Shown here: positions 15,807 to 25,938 of the stretch, piece by piece
How the letters are laid out: each line of letters opens with the position of its first letter
Numbering within the stretch: position 1 is the stretch's first letter
DNA from: Kitasatospora sp. NBC_00315
GTDB taxonomy: Bacteria > Actinomycetota > Actinomycetes > Streptomycetales > Streptomycetaceae
Length of the DNA: 64,000 nt
Assembly (NCBI RefSeq): GCF_041435095.1
Contig: NZ_CP108025.1
Span: 3,472,001-3,536,000, forward strand
Reading direction: 5' to 3'
The notes under the pieces: generated by a model
Databases searched by the model: none
What the model saw: the letters and a program-made list of their open reading frames with translations, nothing else
Told to the model about the DNA's origin: nothing
Translations under genes and position numbers: made by a program

Positions 15807-17765
15807 TTGTCAGCCGAGCGGCCGGACAGCCCGTCCCACGACCACCCCCTCCCCGTTCCGGTACCCGCCGGACGCCGCCGCTCCTCCGCCTGGTGGGCGC
15901 GCGCCGCCCGCCCGTCCTGGCCGCCGCTCCCGCTCGTGCTGATGCTCCGGGCCGCTGTCGGGATGGCCGTGCCGCTGGTGCTCGGGCATCTGTTCCACCG
16001 CCTCGACCTCGGCATCTTCGCCGGCCTCGGCGCGATGCACGCGACCATGAACGACCGGGTCGAACCGACCCGGCTGCGTGCGCCCCGGATCGCCGGCTCG
16101 CTGCTCTGCTCCGCCCTCGGCATGCTGATCGGCGCCTCGCTGCAGGAGTACGGCGTCGGCGCGCCGGTGGCCGGGCTGGTGCTGACGGCCGTCGCCTTCG
16201 CCTCCGGGGCGCTCAGCGCGACCGGCCCGCGCGGCAGCGCCGCCGGGATGCTGCTGCTGGTGTCGGCGGCCCTCGGCAGCGGCATGCCGACGGCCCGCCC
16301 GTGGTGGGCGGCCGGGCCGATGATGCTGGCGGGCGCGGCCCTGGTGGTGGTGCTCGGCCTGCCGCACCTCGCCCGGCGGCGCCGGCCGTACGCCGACCCG
16401 CGCAACCGGGCGCTGGCCGCCGCCTACGACGCGCTCGGGCGTACGCTGACCGACCTCGGCACGCCGCAGGGCGCCAAGTCCCGCCAGGTGCTGACGGCCC
16501 GGCTCAACCAGGTGCAGGATCTGCTGCCGCCGGCCCGGGCCCGCGAGTCCGAGCGCGGGCTGCGCCTGCGGCGGATGTACGAGGCGGGGCTGACCGCCAC
16601 AGAGGCGGCCACCGGACTGCTCTGGGCCTGGCGGCCGGTGCCGCCGCGGGTGGCCGCCGTACCGGGGCTGCTGGCCCGGGCGGTGGAGCGCGGCGGCGGC
16701 GAGGTCGAGGTGCCGCACTGGCAGCCCGACACGCCGTCCCGCCGGGCCCTGGACGCGGCGCTGCGCGCGGCGGCCGACACCGTGGCGGGCCGCGAGAGCA
16801 TGCTGGCCACCGCCACCGCCCCGCCGCCGGACCCGTGGCGGATGCGCGGACGGCTGCTCTCGCGCGGCTCGCTCCGGTACGGCCTGCGGGTGGCGCTCTG
16901 CATCGCGGTGGCCGAGGCCGCGACGGTCTGGCTGCCGCTCAGCAGGAGCTACTGGGTGCCGATGACCGTGGCGTTCGTGCTGAAGCCGGATCTCGGGTCG
17001 GTGTTCCTGCGGGCGGTAAGCCGCTCGGTGGGCACGGTGCTGGGCGTGGCCGTGACGGCGGCGATCCTCTCGCTGACCACCGATCCGTGGACCCTCACCC
17101 TGATCGCCGCGCTCTGCGTAGCACTGCTCCCGTACGCGACGGCCGCCCACTACGGGCTGAACACCGTGGTGATGACGCCGATGGCGCTCGTCCTGCTGCA
17201 ACTGGGCGGGCAGAGCGGTGCGGCGGAGTTCTGGCCCAGGGTCCTGGACACCGTGCTGGCCAGTGCGATCGTGCTGCTCTTCGGCTATCTGCTCTGGCCC
17301 GAGCGGCCCCGGCACCGGATCGAGCCCCGGCTGGTGGACGCGACCACCGCGCTGCACGCCTACCTGGCTTCGGTCGCCGGCGCCGGGGCGGAGGCGGTGG
17401 CCCAGGTGTGGCTGCGCCGGACGGCCTACCGCGCGCTGGCCGAGGCCCGCCAGGAGGTGCGCAACGGCCTGTCCGAGCCGCCGCCGACCGGACGCCTCGC
17501 CGAGCAGTGGCTGCCCGCGACCGCCGCGCTGGAGCGGCTCAGCGGTGCGGTGGCGGCGTACGCCGCGCAGATCCGGTACGGCGGCCGGGTGCCGGACCCG
17601 GCCGAGGTGGAGCGGGTACGACGGGCGCTGGACGGTCTGACCGCGGCGGCCCGGGCGCACCGCCCGCCGACCCGGGCGGCGGCGCGCCCCACCGGGCCGC
17701 ACGACCCGACGCGCAGCGCGCTGGGCCGGGCGGCGGACGAACTGGAGACGCTGCTCGGTTCCTGA
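15807..17765 (+). CDS. FUSC-family membrane protein (aromatic-acid efflux type)
   Basis: About 652 residues with the two-module FUSC layout. Membrane cluster one is near residues 43-190 (MLRAAVGMAVPLVLGHLF onward), followed by a cytosolic helical stretch, then membrane cluster two near 355-500. The second cluster contains the FUSC motif SRSYWVPMTVAFVLKPDLGSV. The C-terminal 150 residues are soluble and helical. Relatives export aromatic acids or lie in stress-related efflux systems; the substrate here is unknown. The start is uncertain. TTG 15807 keeps the whole hydrophobic lead-in, GTG 15936 or ATG 15942 would begin at the first helix, and none has a good ribosome site. Confidence 0.82.
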   Translation: MSAERPDSPSHDHPLPVPVPAGRRRSSAWWARAARPSWPPLPLVLMLRAAVGMAVPLVLGHLFHRLDLGIFAGLGAMHATMNDRVEPTRLRAPRIAGSLLCSALGMLIGASLQEYGVGAPVAGLVLTAVAFASGALSATGPRGSAAGMLLLVSAALGSGMPTARPWWAAGPMMLAGAALVVVLGLPHLARRRRPYADPRNRALAAAYDALGRTLTDLGTPQGAKSRQVLTARLNQVQDLLPPARARESERGLRLRRMYEAGLTATEAATGLLWAWRPVPPRVAAVPGLLARAVERGGGEVEVPHWQPDTPSRRALDAALRAAADTVAGRESMLATATAPPPDPWRMRGRLLSRGSLRYGLRVALCIAVAEAATVWLPLSRSYWVPMTVAFVLKPDLGSVFLRAVSRSVGTVLGVAVTAAILSLTTDPWTLTLIAALCVALLPYATAAHYGLNTVVMTPMALVLLQLGGQSGAAEFWPRVLDTVLASAIVLLFGYLLWPERPRHRIEPRLVDATTALHAYLASVAGAGAEAVAQVWLRRTAYRALAEARQEVRNGLSEPPPTGRLAEQWLPATAALERLSGAVAAYAAQIRYGGRVPDPAEVERVRRALDGLTAAARAHRPPTRAAARPTGPHDPTRSALGRAADELETLLGS

Positions 17766-17831
17766 CCCCCGGAGCGCACCCGCCCGGCGCCCCCCGGCAA
17801 CCTGACCGGCGGCGCCGCCTCGGGAACCGGC

Positions 17832-19625
17832 TCAGACCTGCTCGGCCAGCTCCATCCAGGCCAGCTCCAGCTCCTCCTTCTCCTCCCGCACGCTCCGCAG
17901 CTTGGCGTCCAGGTCCGCGACCTTGGCGAAGTCGGCGGCGTGCTCGGCGAGCTGGGCGTGCAGCTTGGCCTCCTGCTGGTCGAGCTTGGAGATCTGCCGC
18001 TCGATCCGCTGCAGCTCCTTCTTCGCCGCCCGGGTGTCGCCGGCCGGCCTGGCGACGGCCCCGCCCGGGGCGGCGGGGGCGGCCGCGGCGGCGATCTTCG
18101 CCCGGCGCTCGAGGTACTCGTCGACGCCGTTCGGGAGCATCCGCAGCTGCTGGTCGCCGAGCATGGCGTGCACGGTGTCGGTGGTGCGCTCGATGAAGAA
18201 CCGGTCGTGGCTGATCACGACCATCGAGCCGGGCCAGCCGTCGAGGAGGTCCTCCAGCTGGTTGAGGGTCTCGATGTCCAGGTCGTTGGTGGGCTCGTCG
18301 AGGAAGAGCACGTTGGGCTCGTCCATCAGCAGGCGCAGCAGCTGGAGCCGGCGGCGCTCACCGCCCGAGATGTCGCCGACGGGCGTCCACTGCTTGTCCT
18401 TGCCGAAGCCGAACTGCTCGCAGAGCTGGCCGGCGCTCATCTCCCGGCCCTTGCCGAGGTCGACCCGGCTGCGGATCTGCTCGACGGCCTGCAGCACCCG
18501 CATCGCCGGGTCGAGCTCGGCGACCTCCTGGGAGAGGTAGGCGAGGCGGACGGTCTTGCCGACCTTGATCACGCCCGAGGCGGGCTGGACGTCGCCCTCG
18601 GAGGCGTACGCGTCGCGCATGGCGCGCAGCAGGGAGGTCTTGCCCGCGCCGTTGACGCCGAGCAGGCCGATCCGCTCGCCGGGGCCGAGGTTCCAGGTGA
18701 GGTTCTCCAGCAGCAGCTTGGGGCCGGCCTTGACGGTGACGTTCTCCAGCTCGAAGACGGTCCGGCCCAGGCGGGCGTTGGCGAACTTCATCAGTTCGCT
18801 CTTGTCGCGGGGGTCGGGGACGTCGGCGATCAGGGCGTTGGCGGCCTCGATCCGGTAGCGCGGCTTGGAGGTCCGGGCGGGGGCGCCCCGGCGCAGCCAG
18901 GCGAGCTCCTTGCGGGCGAGGTTCTGCCGCTTGGACTCCTCGGTGGCCTCGATCCGGGAGCGCTCGGCGCGGGCGAAGACGTAGTCGGAGTAGCCGCCCT
19001 CGTACTCGTGCACCTCGCCGTGCTGGACGTCCCACATCCGGGTGGAGACCTGGTCGAGGAACCACCGGTCGTGGGTGACGCAGACGAGGGCGGAGCGGCG
19101 GTTCTGCAGGTGCTTGGCGAGCCAGGCGATGCCCTCGACGTCGAGGTGGTTGGTGGGCTCGTCCAGCACGATCAGGTCGGGCTCGCCGAGCAGCAGCTTG
19201 GCGAGCGCGATGCGGCGGCGCTCGCCGCCGGAGAGCGGGCCGATGACGGTGTCCAGGCCCTGGCCGAAGCCGGGCAGGTCGAGGCCGCCGAAGAGGCCTT
19301 CGATGATGTCGCGGATCCGGGAGTCGCCGAGCCACTCGTGGTCCTCGCGGTCGGCGATCACCTCGTGCCGGATGGTCGCCGCCGGGTCGAGCGAGTCGTG
19401 CTGGGTGAGGACGGCCATCTGGACGCCGCCGGCGTGGGTGATCCGCCCGCCGTCGGGCTCCTCCAGCTTGGCCAGCATCCGGATGAGGGTGGTCTTGCCG
19501 TCACCGTTGCGGCCGACGACCCCGATGCGGTCTCCCTCGCTGACGCCGAGGCTGACCCCGTCCAGAAGGGCACGGGTGCCGTAGACCTTCGTGACGGACT
19601 CGATGGTGGCGAGGTTGACGGCCAC
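17832..19625 (-). CDS. ABC-F family ATPase (Uup-like)
   Basis: The protein has 597 residues, two ABC cassettes and no membrane part, so it is a translation-associated ABC-F protein rather than a transporter. Cassette one has Walker A GRNGDGKT (38-45), signature LSGGERRR and DEPTNHLD. Cassette two has GVNGAGKT, ISGGERRR and DEPTNDLD. The C-terminal tail (KKELQRIERQISKLDQQEAKLHAQLAEHAADF) is a coiled coil as in Uup. GTG 19625 has AGGAG 9 bases upstream. It is separated from ispE by about 100 bp. Self-protection functions are known for some ABC-F proteins, but this context of core genes argues for a general ribosome-rescue role. Confidence 0.92.
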   Translation of the reverse strand: MAVNLATIESVTKVYGTRALLDGVSLGVSEGDRIGVVGRNGDGKTTLIRMLAKLEEPDGGRITHAGGVQMAVLTQHDSLDPAATIRHEVIADREDHEWLGDSRIRDIIEGLFGGLDLPGFGQGLDTVIGPLSGGERRRIALAKLLLGEPDLIVLDEPTNHLDVEGIAWLAKHLQNRRSALVCVTHDRWFLDQVSTRMWDVQHGEVHEYEGGYSDYVFARAERSRIEATEESKRQNLARKELAWLRRGAPARTSKPRYRIEAANALIADVPDPRDKSELMKFANARLGRTVFELENVTVKAGPKLLLENLTWNLGPGERIGLLGVNGAGKTSLLRAMRDAYASEGDVQPASGVIKVGKTVRLAYLSQEVAELDPAMRVLQAVEQIRSRVDLGKGREMSAGQLCEQFGFGKDKQWTPVGDISGGERRRLQLLRLLMDEPNVLFLDEPTNDLDIETLNQLEDLLDGWPGSMVVISHDRFFIERTTDTVHAMLGDQQLRMLPNGVDEYLERRAKIAAAAAPAAPGGAVARPAGDTRAAKKELQRIERQISKLDQQEAKLHAQLAEHAADFAKVADLDAKLRSVREEKEELELAWMELAEQV

Positions 19626-19726
19626 GTGTGCTGCGCTCCTGGGATCGGCTGGGCCGGGGGATGCCCCGGTCTCCCAAGAGTAGTGGGGCCGGGGCGTGCG
19701 CCGGTCCGGCGTCCGCCGCGGCTTGT

Positions 19727-20659
19727 TCAGCCGGCGGCGAGGACGGCCGCGCCGGGCACGGGCCCGTACGTCGCGCGGGCGGCCCGGCAGGTGCCGGAGG
19801 CGGTGAGGGCGGCGGCGACGGCCTCGGCCGCTTCGGCGTCCTTGGTGAGGAAGGCGCAGGTGGGGCCGGAGCCGGAGACCAGGGCGCCGATGGCGCCGGC
19901 GTCGGCGCCGGCGTGCAGGGTGGCGGCGAGGGCGGGGCGCAGCGAGAGGGCGGCGCTCTGCAGGTCGTTGGTGAGGGCGGCGGCCAGAGCGGCCGGGTCG
20001 CCGTCGGCGAGGGCGGCGAGCAGGGCCGGGTCGGCGTCGGGGGTGGGCACGTCGGCGTCGGCGGAGCCGGTGCCGGCCTCCTCGCGCAGGCGGTCGCACT
20101 CGCGGAAGACGGCTGGGGTGGAGAGTCCGCCGTCGGCGACCGCGAAGACCCAGTGGAAGGTGCCGGTGACCGGCAGCGCCTCCAGGATCTCGCCCCGTCC
20201 GCGCCCGAGGGCGACGCCGCCGAGCAGGGCGAACGGCACGTCGGAGCCGAGCTCGGCGGCGAGCGCGAGCAGCGTCTCCCGCGGGGTGTCCAGGGCCCAG
20301 AGCGCGTCGCAGGCGACCAGGGCGGCGGCGCCGTCGGCGCTGCCGCCGGCCATGCCGCCGGCCACCGGGATGTCCTTGGCGATGTGCAGGTGGACGTCGG
20401 CCGCGACGCCGTGGTGGGCGGCGAGCAGCCGGGCGGCGCGGGCGGCGAGGTTGCTGTCGTCCAGCGGGACCTGGTCGGCGTCGGGGCCGGTGCAGCTGAG
20501 GGTGACGCCGTCGCCGGGGGCGGCCGCCGTGGCGGTCACCTCGTCGCCGAGGGCGACGGCGAAGAAGATGTTGGCGAGATCGTGGAACCCGTCGCCGCGC
20601 AGGCCGCCGACGCCCAACTGGACGTTGACCTTGGCGGGGACTCGGGCGGTCACACTCAC
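19727..20659 (-). CDS. ispE: 4-diphosphocytidyl-2-C-methyl-D-erythritol kinase
   Basis: This GHMP kinase of 310 residues phosphorylates CDP-ME in the MEP route to isoprenoid precursors. The substrate motif [21 protein letters not shown] is at the N terminus, the GHMP ATP-binding loop [18 protein letters not shown] is central, and the C-terminal [10 protein letters not shown] matches the family's third motif. GTG 20659 overlaps the rsmA stop (GTGA), so the two are translationally coupled. The rsmA-ispE order is typical of actinobacteria. Confidence 0.95.
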   Translation of the reverse strand: MSVTARVPAKVNVQLGVGGLRGDGFHDLANIFFAVALGDEVTATAAAPGDGVTLSCTGPDADQVPLDDSNLAARAARLLAAHHGVAADVHLHIAKDIPVAGGMAGGSADGAAALVACDALWALDTPRETLLALAAELGSDVPFALLGGVALGRGRGEILEALPVTGTFHWVFAVADGGLSTPAVFRECDRLREEAGTGSADADVPTPDADPALLAALADGDPAALAAALTNDLQSAALSLRPALAATLHAGADAGAIGALVSGSGPTCAFLTKDAEAAEAVAAALTASGTCRAARATYGPVPGAAVLAAG

Positions 20660-21537
20660 TGGGCGTCCCCTGCGGGCTTGTGCTCGGCGATGGCGGCGAA
20701 CTGCTCGACGGTGAGCATCTCGCCGCGCAGCTTGTGGTCGATCCCGGCGTCGGCCAGGGCCTGCTCGGCGGCGGCGGGGGAGCCCGCCCAGCCGGCCAGG
20801 GCGGCGCGCAGGGTCTTGCGGCGCTGGGCGAACGCGGCGTCGACGACCGCGAACACCTCCTTGCGGGTGGCGGTGGTCCGCGGCGGGTCGCGGCGGACCA
20901 GCGAGACGAGCCCGGAGTCGACGTTCGGCGCGGGCCAGAAGACGTTGCGGCCGATGGCCCCGGATCGCTTCACCTCGGCGTACCAGTTGGCCTTCACCGA
21001 GGGGACGCCGTAGACCTTGTTGCCGGGCTTGGCGGCGAGCCGGTCGGCGACCTCGGACTGCACCATGACCAGGGTCCGCTCGATGCTGGGGAAGGTCGCC
21101 AGCATGTGCAGCAGGACGGGGACGGCGACGTTGTACGGGAGGTTGGCGACCAGTGCGGTGGGCGGCGGTCCCGGCAGCTCGGTGACGTCCATGGCGTCGC
21201 GGAGCACCAGGTCGAAGTCCTTGGCCCGGGCGGGCAGCCGGGCGGCGATGGTGGTCGGCAGGTGCGCGGCGAGCAGGGGGTCGATCTCGACCGCGGTGAC
21301 GTGGGAGGCGACCTCCAGCAGCGCCAGGGTGAGCGAGCCGAGGCCGGGCCCGACCTCGACCACCGCGTCCTCGCCCGTCACGTCGGCGGCCCGGACGATC
21401 CGCCGTACGGTGTTGCCGTCGATGACGAAGTTCTGCCCGCGCTGCTTGGTCGGCTTCACGCCGAGTGCGGCGGCCAGCTCCCGGATGTCGGAGGCGCCGA
21501 GCAGGAAGCTGTCAGGGGTGGGGTCGGTGGTGCTCAC
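20656..21537 (-). CDS. rsmA: 16S rRNA adenine dimethyltransferase
   Basis: The 293-residue KsgA-type enzyme dimethylates A1518 and A1519 in helix 45 of 16S rRNA. It has [20 protein letters not shown] motif [16 protein letters not shown], acidic loop AVEIDPLL, and the catalytic motif [11 protein letters not shown]. The C-terminal domain includes the conserved [17 protein letters not shown] 21537 is the most upstream start that keeps family length. The gene is followed without gap by ispE. Confidence 0.95.
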   Translation of the reverse strand: MSTTDPTPDSFLLGASDIRELAAALGVKPTKQRGQNFVIDGNTVRRIVRAADVTGEDAVVEVGPGLGSLTLALLEVASHVTAVEIDPLLAAHLPTTIAARLPARAKDFDLVLRDAMDVTELPGPPPTALVANLPYNVAVPVLLHMLATFPSIERTLVMVQSEVADRLAAKPGNKVYGVPSVKANWYAEVKRSGAIGRNVFWPAPNVDSGLVSLVRRDPPRTTATRKEVFAVVDAAFAQRRKTLRAALAGWAGSPAAAEQALADAGIDHKLRGEMLTVEQFAAIAEHKPAGDAQ

Positions 21538-21636
21538 CCGCCAAGGATACGGGCGGGTCGGGTGTCCGGAGTTCGGGACCTGCCCGCGGTCCGTCCCGCC
21601 GGACCGGACGCCCGTCCGTCCGTTCGTCCGTGCGGC

Positions 21637-22515
21637 TCAGTAGCCGAAGGCCCGCGCCGTGTTCTGCGCGACGGCCTTCGACAGCTCGTCCTCGTGCAGG
21701 CCCAGCGTGGCGGCCATCGAGCGGAGGGTGACCGGGATCAGGTACGGCGCGTTCGGGCGGCCGCGGTAGGGGTGCGGGGTGAGGAACGGCGCGTCGGTCT
21801 CGACCAGGACGCGCTCCGGCGGGGTGGCGAGCAGGGCGTCCCGCAGCGGCTGGTTGGCCTTGAAGGTGACCGGGCCGGCGAAGGAGAGGTACCAGCCGTG
21901 CTCGGCGCAGATCCTGGCCATCGCGGCGTCGCCGGAGTAGCAGTGGAAGACGGTGCGCTCAGGGGCGCCCTCCTCCAGCAGGATCCGGATGACGTCCTCG
22001 TGGGCGTCGCGGTCGTGGATGACCAGGGCCTTGCCGTGCCGCTTGGCGATCTCGATGTGGCGACGGAAGGACTCCTGCTGGATGTCCACGCCCTCGGGGC
22101 CGGTGCGGAAGTAGTCGAGGCCGGTCTCGCCGACCGCCCTGACCTGCGGCAGGGCGGCGAGTGCGTCGATCTCGGCGAGCGCGGCGTCCAGTGCGCCGCC
22201 GCCGCCGGCCGGACGCTGCTGCCCCGACCAGCCGTCCGGGTCGCCGAGGAAGATCCGGGGTGCCTCGTTGGGGTGCAGCGCGACGGCCGCGTGGACCTGC
22301 TCGAACTCGGCGGCGAGCTCCGCCGCCCAGCGCGAGCCGGCCACGTCGCAACCCACCTGGACGACGGTGGTGACCCCGACGGCGGCGGCCTTCGCGAGGC
22401 TTTCCGCCGGGGTGCCGGACTGCATGTCCAGGTGGGTGTGCGAGTCGGCCACCGCCACCGCCAGCGGGGCGGGCGGGGGCGGCGGGACCGACCGGTCGTC
22501 GTCTTTGCGGGCCAT
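21637..22515 (-). CDS. TatD-family metal-dependent hydrolase
   Basis: A 292-residue TIM-barrel hydrolase related to TatD DNases. Metal ligands are visible: DSHTHLD at the N terminus, GETGLDYF, a central VIHDRDAHED, HCYSGD, and ETDAPFLTPHPYRG near the end. A Gly-rich loop (about residues 100-112) is an insertion relative to shorter homologues. ATG 22515 overlaps the metG stop by one base (TGATG), so it is coupled to metG; metG-tatD is a common actinobacterial pair. Family members act in DNA repair or tRNA/DNA 3' processing, but the physiological substrate is not known. Confidence 0.93.
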   Translation of the reverse strand: MARKDDDRSVPPPPPAPLAVAVADSHTHLDMQSGTPAESLAKAAAVGVTTVVQVGCDVAGSRWAAELAAEFEQVHAAVALHPNEAPRIFLGDPDGWSGQQRPAGGGGALDAALAEIDALAALPQVRAVGETGLDYFRTGPEGVDIQQESFRRHIEIAKRHGKALVIHDRDAHEDVIRILLEEGAPERTVFHCYSGDAAMARICAEHGWYLSFAGPVTFKANQPLRDALLATPPERVLVETDAPFLTPHPYRGRPNAPYLIPVTLRSMAATLGLHEDELSKAVAQNTARAFGY

Positions 22516-24134
22516 CAGACTGCGGGCTTCTCTTCCAGGCGGGGGAACAGGATCTCGCCCTTGGTGACGGTGGCGCCGACGGGCAGCCGGCCCCAGTCGG
22601 CGGCGGAGTCGATGCTCTGCGCGGCGAGCGCGCCGAGGCCGGCCTCGGCGCCGAGCGACACCCAGAGCTTCTCGGCGGTGTCCGGCATGACCGGGTTGAG
22701 CAGGACGGCGGTGGCGCGCAGCGACTCGGCGGCGGTGTAGAGGATGGTCGCCAGGCGCGCCCGGCCCTCCTCCGAGTCGTCCTTGGCGACCTTCCAGGGC
22801 TCCTGGTCGCTGAGGTAGCCGTTGACCTGCTTGACGAACTCGAAGATCGCGGCGAGGCCGCCGGCGAAGTCGAGGTCCTCGCCGATCTTCTGGTCGGCGC
22901 TCTTCACGGCGGCGGTGAGGCCGTCCGCGACGGCCTGCTCGGCGGGGCCGGCGGCGGTGGCGGCCGGCAGCGCGCCCTCGAAGTACTTGCCGACCATGGC
23001 GGCCACCCGCGAGGCGAGGTTGCCGAAGTCGTTGGCCAGCTCGGAGGTGTACCGGGCGGAGAAGTCCTCCCAGGAGAACGAGCCGTCCGTGCCGAACGGG
23101 ATCGCCCGCAGGAAGTAGTAGCGGTAGGCGTCGACGCCGAAGTGCGAGGTGAGGTCCTGCGGCGCGATGCCGGTGAGGTTGGACTTGCTCATCTTCTCGC
23201 CGCCGACCATCAGCCAGCCGTTGGCGACGACCCGCTTGGGCAGCGGCAGACCGGCGGCCATCAGCATCGCGGGCCAGATCACCGCGTGGAAGCGCAGGAT
23301 GTCCTTGCCGACCAGGTGGACGGAGGCGGGCCACAGCTCGGCGAAGCGCTCCGGGTCGCTGCCGTAACCGGCGGCGGTGATGTAGTTCTGCAGGGCGTCG
23401 ACCCACACGTACAGGACGTGCTTCTCGTCCCAGGGCAGCGGGACGCCCCAGTTGAACGTCGAGCGGGAGATCGAGAGGTCCTGAAGGCCCTGCTCGACGA
23501 AGCGCAGCACCTCGTTGCGGGCCGACTCCGGGGCGATGAAGCCGGGGTTCTCGGCGTAGAACTCCAGCAGCTTCGGGCCGTAGGCGGAGAGGCGGAAGAA
23601 GTAGTTCTCCTCCTCCAGCCACTCGACCGGCTTCTTGTGGATCGGGCAGAGCTTCTCGTCGGGGGTGGCGCCGTCGAGCAGTTCGGCCGGGAGCTTGTAC
23701 TCCTCGCAGCCGACGCAGTACGGGCCGGAGTAGCCGCCCTTGTAGATCTCGCCCTTGTCGAAGAGGTCCTGGACGAACTCCTGGACCCGGTCGGTGTGGC
23801 GCTGCTGGGTGGTGCGGATGAAGTCGTCGTTGGCGATGTTCAGGTGCTGCCAGAGCGGCTTCCACGCCTCCTCGACCAGCTTGTCGCACCACTCCTGCGG
23901 GGTGACGCCGTTGGCGTCCGCCGTGCGCATGATCTTCTGTCCGTGCTCGTCGGTACCCGTCAGGTACCACACCTTCTCGCCGCGCTGGCGGTGCCAGCGG
24001 GTGAGGACGTCGCCCGCCACGGTGGTGTACGCGTGGCCCAGGTGCGGGCGATCGTTGACGTAGTAGATCGGGGTGGAAACGTAGTACGCCGGGGTCAGGG
24101 CCCCGGTGTTGCTGTGGTCTGCAGTGGCCGCCAT
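22515..24134 (-). CDS. metG: Methionyl-tRNA synthetase
   Basis: This class I synthetase has 539 residues. The HIGH motif appears as PHLGHAYT, the KMSKS motif as EKMSKSNL, and the zinc-binding insertion contains CVGCEEY and CPIHKKP. The anticodon-binding helical domain follows (DFGNLASRVAAM). There is no C-terminal tRNA-binding (EMAP-like) extension. ATG 24134 was chosen; the frame extends upstream only into low-complexity Arg/Pro. It heads the minus-strand housekeeping run with tatD, rsmA and ispE. Confidence 0.96.
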   Translation of the reverse strand: MAATADHSNTGALTPAYYVSTPIYYVNDRPHLGHAYTTVAGDVLTRWHRQRGEKVWYLTGTDEHGQKIMRTADANGVTPQEWCDKLVEEAWKPLWQHLNIANDDFIRTTQQRHTDRVQEFVQDLFDKGEIYKGGYSGPYCVGCEEYKLPAELLDGATPDEKLCPIHKKPVEWLEEENYFFRLSAYGPKLLEFYAENPGFIAPESARNEVLRFVEQGLQDLSISRSTFNWGVPLPWDEKHVLYVWVDALQNYITAAGYGSDPERFAELWPASVHLVGKDILRFHAVIWPAMLMAAGLPLPKRVVANGWLMVGGEKMSKSNLTGIAPQDLTSHFGVDAYRYYFLRAIPFGTDGSFSWEDFSARYTSELANDFGNLASRVAAMVGKYFEGALPAATAAGPAEQAVADGLTAAVKSADQKIGEDLDFAGGLAAIFEFVKQVNGYLSDQEPWKVAKDDSEEGRARLATILYTAAESLRATAVLLNPVMPDTAEKLWVSLGAEAGLGALAAQSIDSAADWGRLPVGATVTKGEILFPRLEEKPAV

Positions 24135-24272
24135 GGTCGGAAAGCTTAGTCGCGTGCGGGGGCCGCCCTCGACCCGATGCCGCCGGGGCGTCCCGGGCGG
24201 CGTCCGACGGTGCGGGGGCGCCCCGGGAGGCGGGGGTGCGGCGGGCCCGGCGGTCGGGCGGGCCCGCCCGAC

Positions 24273-24328
24273 CACCTTCAGCCCTTCAGCCCCCGGCCGC
24301 CTTCAGCCCTTCAGCCCTTCAGCCCTTC
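24273..24328. repeat. 9-bp tandem repeat (cttcagccc)
   Basis: About five copies of cttcagccc, in two blocks separated by ccggccgc, lie between metG and the next gene. They run into the 3' end of that gene, whose last codons are made from the repeat. Confidence 0.8.
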
Positions 24329-24750
24329 AGCCAGGCCAGGAAGCCGGCCAGCCGCCCGCGCGGCGACTCGTGCAGCGTCTTGCCGGGCGCGGCGGGCCCG
24401 GCCGGCTCCGCGTAGGAGGAGTACCCGGGGGCGTGGTGGGTGGACGCCGCCACGCCGGTGACCCGACCGGCGCGCATGATCCGCACCGTGTGCCCGCCGC
24501 AGCCGGGGCAGCTCGGCTGCAGAAGCGGCGACGGCACCCGGACCCCGTTGGCGTGGTACTCGATCACGGTGTGCCCGTCCCGGGCGACGTGGTGCTCGAT
24601 CTCGTACGCCTGCTCCCAGCCGTACCCGCAACTCAGGCAGGCGAAGGAGTAGGCCTCCCGGACGCTCTCGACCGGGGTCGGCGGCCGGCCGGAGAGGCCG
24701 AGGCCGCTCGGCGCGCCGCCACCGAGGGGGGTACCGATTGTGTCGCTCAT
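24319..24750 (-). CDS. Small zinc-ribbon protein, unknown function
   Basis: A 143-residue protein with two Cys pairs, CLSCGYGW near residue 38 and CPGCGG near 82, probably binding one zinc. Between them lies EIEHHVARDGHTVIEYHANGVRVPSP. There are no membrane segments. ATG 24750 has GGGAG 6 bases upstream. The C-terminal residues after about 115 are low complexity and end in a 9-bp repeat tract. I do not know its function; homologues look restricted to actinomycetes, which is an impression from memory. Confidence 0.8.
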   Translation of the reverse strand: MSDTIGTPLGGGAPSGLGLSGRPPTPVESVREAYSFACLSCGYGWEQAYEIEHHVARDGHTVIEYHANGVRVPSPLLQPSCPGCGGHTVRIMRAGRVTGVAASTHHAPGYSSYAEPAGPAAPGKTLHESPRGRLAGFLAWLKG

Positions 24751-24964
24751 CGCGGTCTCCCAGCGCCCGCCGGACGCTCGCCCGGGCGGGTCTTTCATAC
24801 CGGTGAATGCCCTGCTGGCCGCAACCGATGCCCACCTTGTCGAGACTTGGACCGGGGTTGGGAATCCCTGTACGAAGTCGCGGCGAAAACTTCAGATCAT
24901 CGGGCGTTTACCTGGGCCTTTTCTCCAAGGTACGCGCCTGGGGCCCCACTGGCACGCTCTGTGC

Positions 24965-25822
24965 TCAGCGGCCCGCGGAGGCCTCGTTCTTCGCTGCGAC
25001 CACAGCGTCGAAGACGTCCCGCTTGGGCAGTTTCAGCTCGGCCGCGACGGCCGCGATGGCTTCCTTGCGGCGCTCCCCCGCCTCCTCCCGGACCGCCACC
25101 CGGCGGGCCAGCTCCCCGGGGGTGAGATCCGCCGGGCCGGCCGGCGGGGCGCCCGCGACCACGACGGTGATCTCCCCCCGCACGCCCTCGGCCGCCCAGG
25201 TGGCCAGCTCGCCGATCGGGCCGCGCTTGACCTCCTCGTAGGTCTTGGTGAGCTCGCGGCAGACGGCGGCCGGGCGGTCGGCGCCGAAGGCCTCGGCCAT
25301 CGCGGTGAGCGCCTCGGCGATCCGGTGCGGGGCCTCGAAGAAGACCATGGTGCGGGGCTCGGCCGCGACCTCGGCGAGCTGGCGGGCGCGGTCGCCGGCC
25401 TTGCGCGGCAGGAATCCCTCGAAGGTGAACCGGTCGACCGGCAGACCGGAGAGGGCGAGCGCGGTGAGCACGGCGGAGGGCCCTGGCACCGCCGTCACCC
25501 TGATCCCGGCCTCGACCGCCGCGGCGACCAGCCGGTAGCCGGGGTCGGAGACCGAGGGCATGCCGGCGTCCGTGACCAGCAGCACGCGGGAGCCGCCGAG
25601 CAGCGCCTCCACCAGTTCGGGCGTGCGGCCGACCTCGTTGCCCTCGAAGTAGGAGAGCACCCGGCCGGCCGGGGTGACCCCGAGGGCCTGGGTGAGCCGG
25701 CGCAGCCGCCGGGTGTCCTCGGCCGCGATCACGTCCGCGGTGCCCAGCTCGCCGACCAGCCGGGGCGGGGCGTCCGAGACGTCGCCGATGGGGGTGCCTG
25801 CCAATACCAGTACGCCTGTCAC
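24965..25822 (-). CDS. rsmI: 16S rRNA (cytidine-1402-2'-O)-methyltransferase
   Basis: The 285-residue protein is a tetrapyrrole-methylase-fold enzyme that 2'-O-methylates C1402 in the ribosomal P-site region. Conserved parts are LVLAGTPIGD at the start, AAEDTRRLRRL, LVTDAGMPSVSDPGYRLV, AVPGPSAVLTALALSGLP and FFEAPHRI. GTG 25822 was preferred to ATG 25831 because GGGAGG is then 9 bases away rather than touching the start. It is divergent from pmt, as in other streptomycetes. Confidence 0.95.
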   Translation of the reverse strand: MTGVLVLAGTPIGDVSDAPPRLVGELGTADVIAAEDTRRLRRLTQALGVTPAGRVLSYFEGNEVGRTPELVEALLGGSRVLLVTDAGMPSVSDPGYRLVAAAVEAGIRVTAVPGPSAVLTALALSGLPVDRFTFEGFLPRKAGDRARQLAEVAAEPRTMVFFEAPHRIAEALTAMAEAFGADRPAAVCRELTKTYEEVKRGPIGELATWAAEGVRGEITVVVAGAPPAGPADLTPGELARRVAVREEAGERRKEAIAAVAAELKLPKRDVFDAVVAAKNEASAGR

Positions 25823-25926
25823 GCGCTCCATCCTCCCAGGGATTGCGGGCGGCCCCGCGCGGCAAGGGCTTTTCGGACGAACCGGGCAGCTTCGGAGGGA
25901 GCGGCCGCCCCCGGGCGCGCCGCCCC

Positions 25927-25932
25927 TACGAT
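25927..25932 (+). promoter_or_regulatory. -10 element of pmt (leaderless)
   Basis: TACGAT ends 6 bases before GTG 25939, the spacing expected when transcription starts at the start codon. No clear -35 is visible. Confidence 0.55.
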
Positions 25933-25938
25933 GTGCGG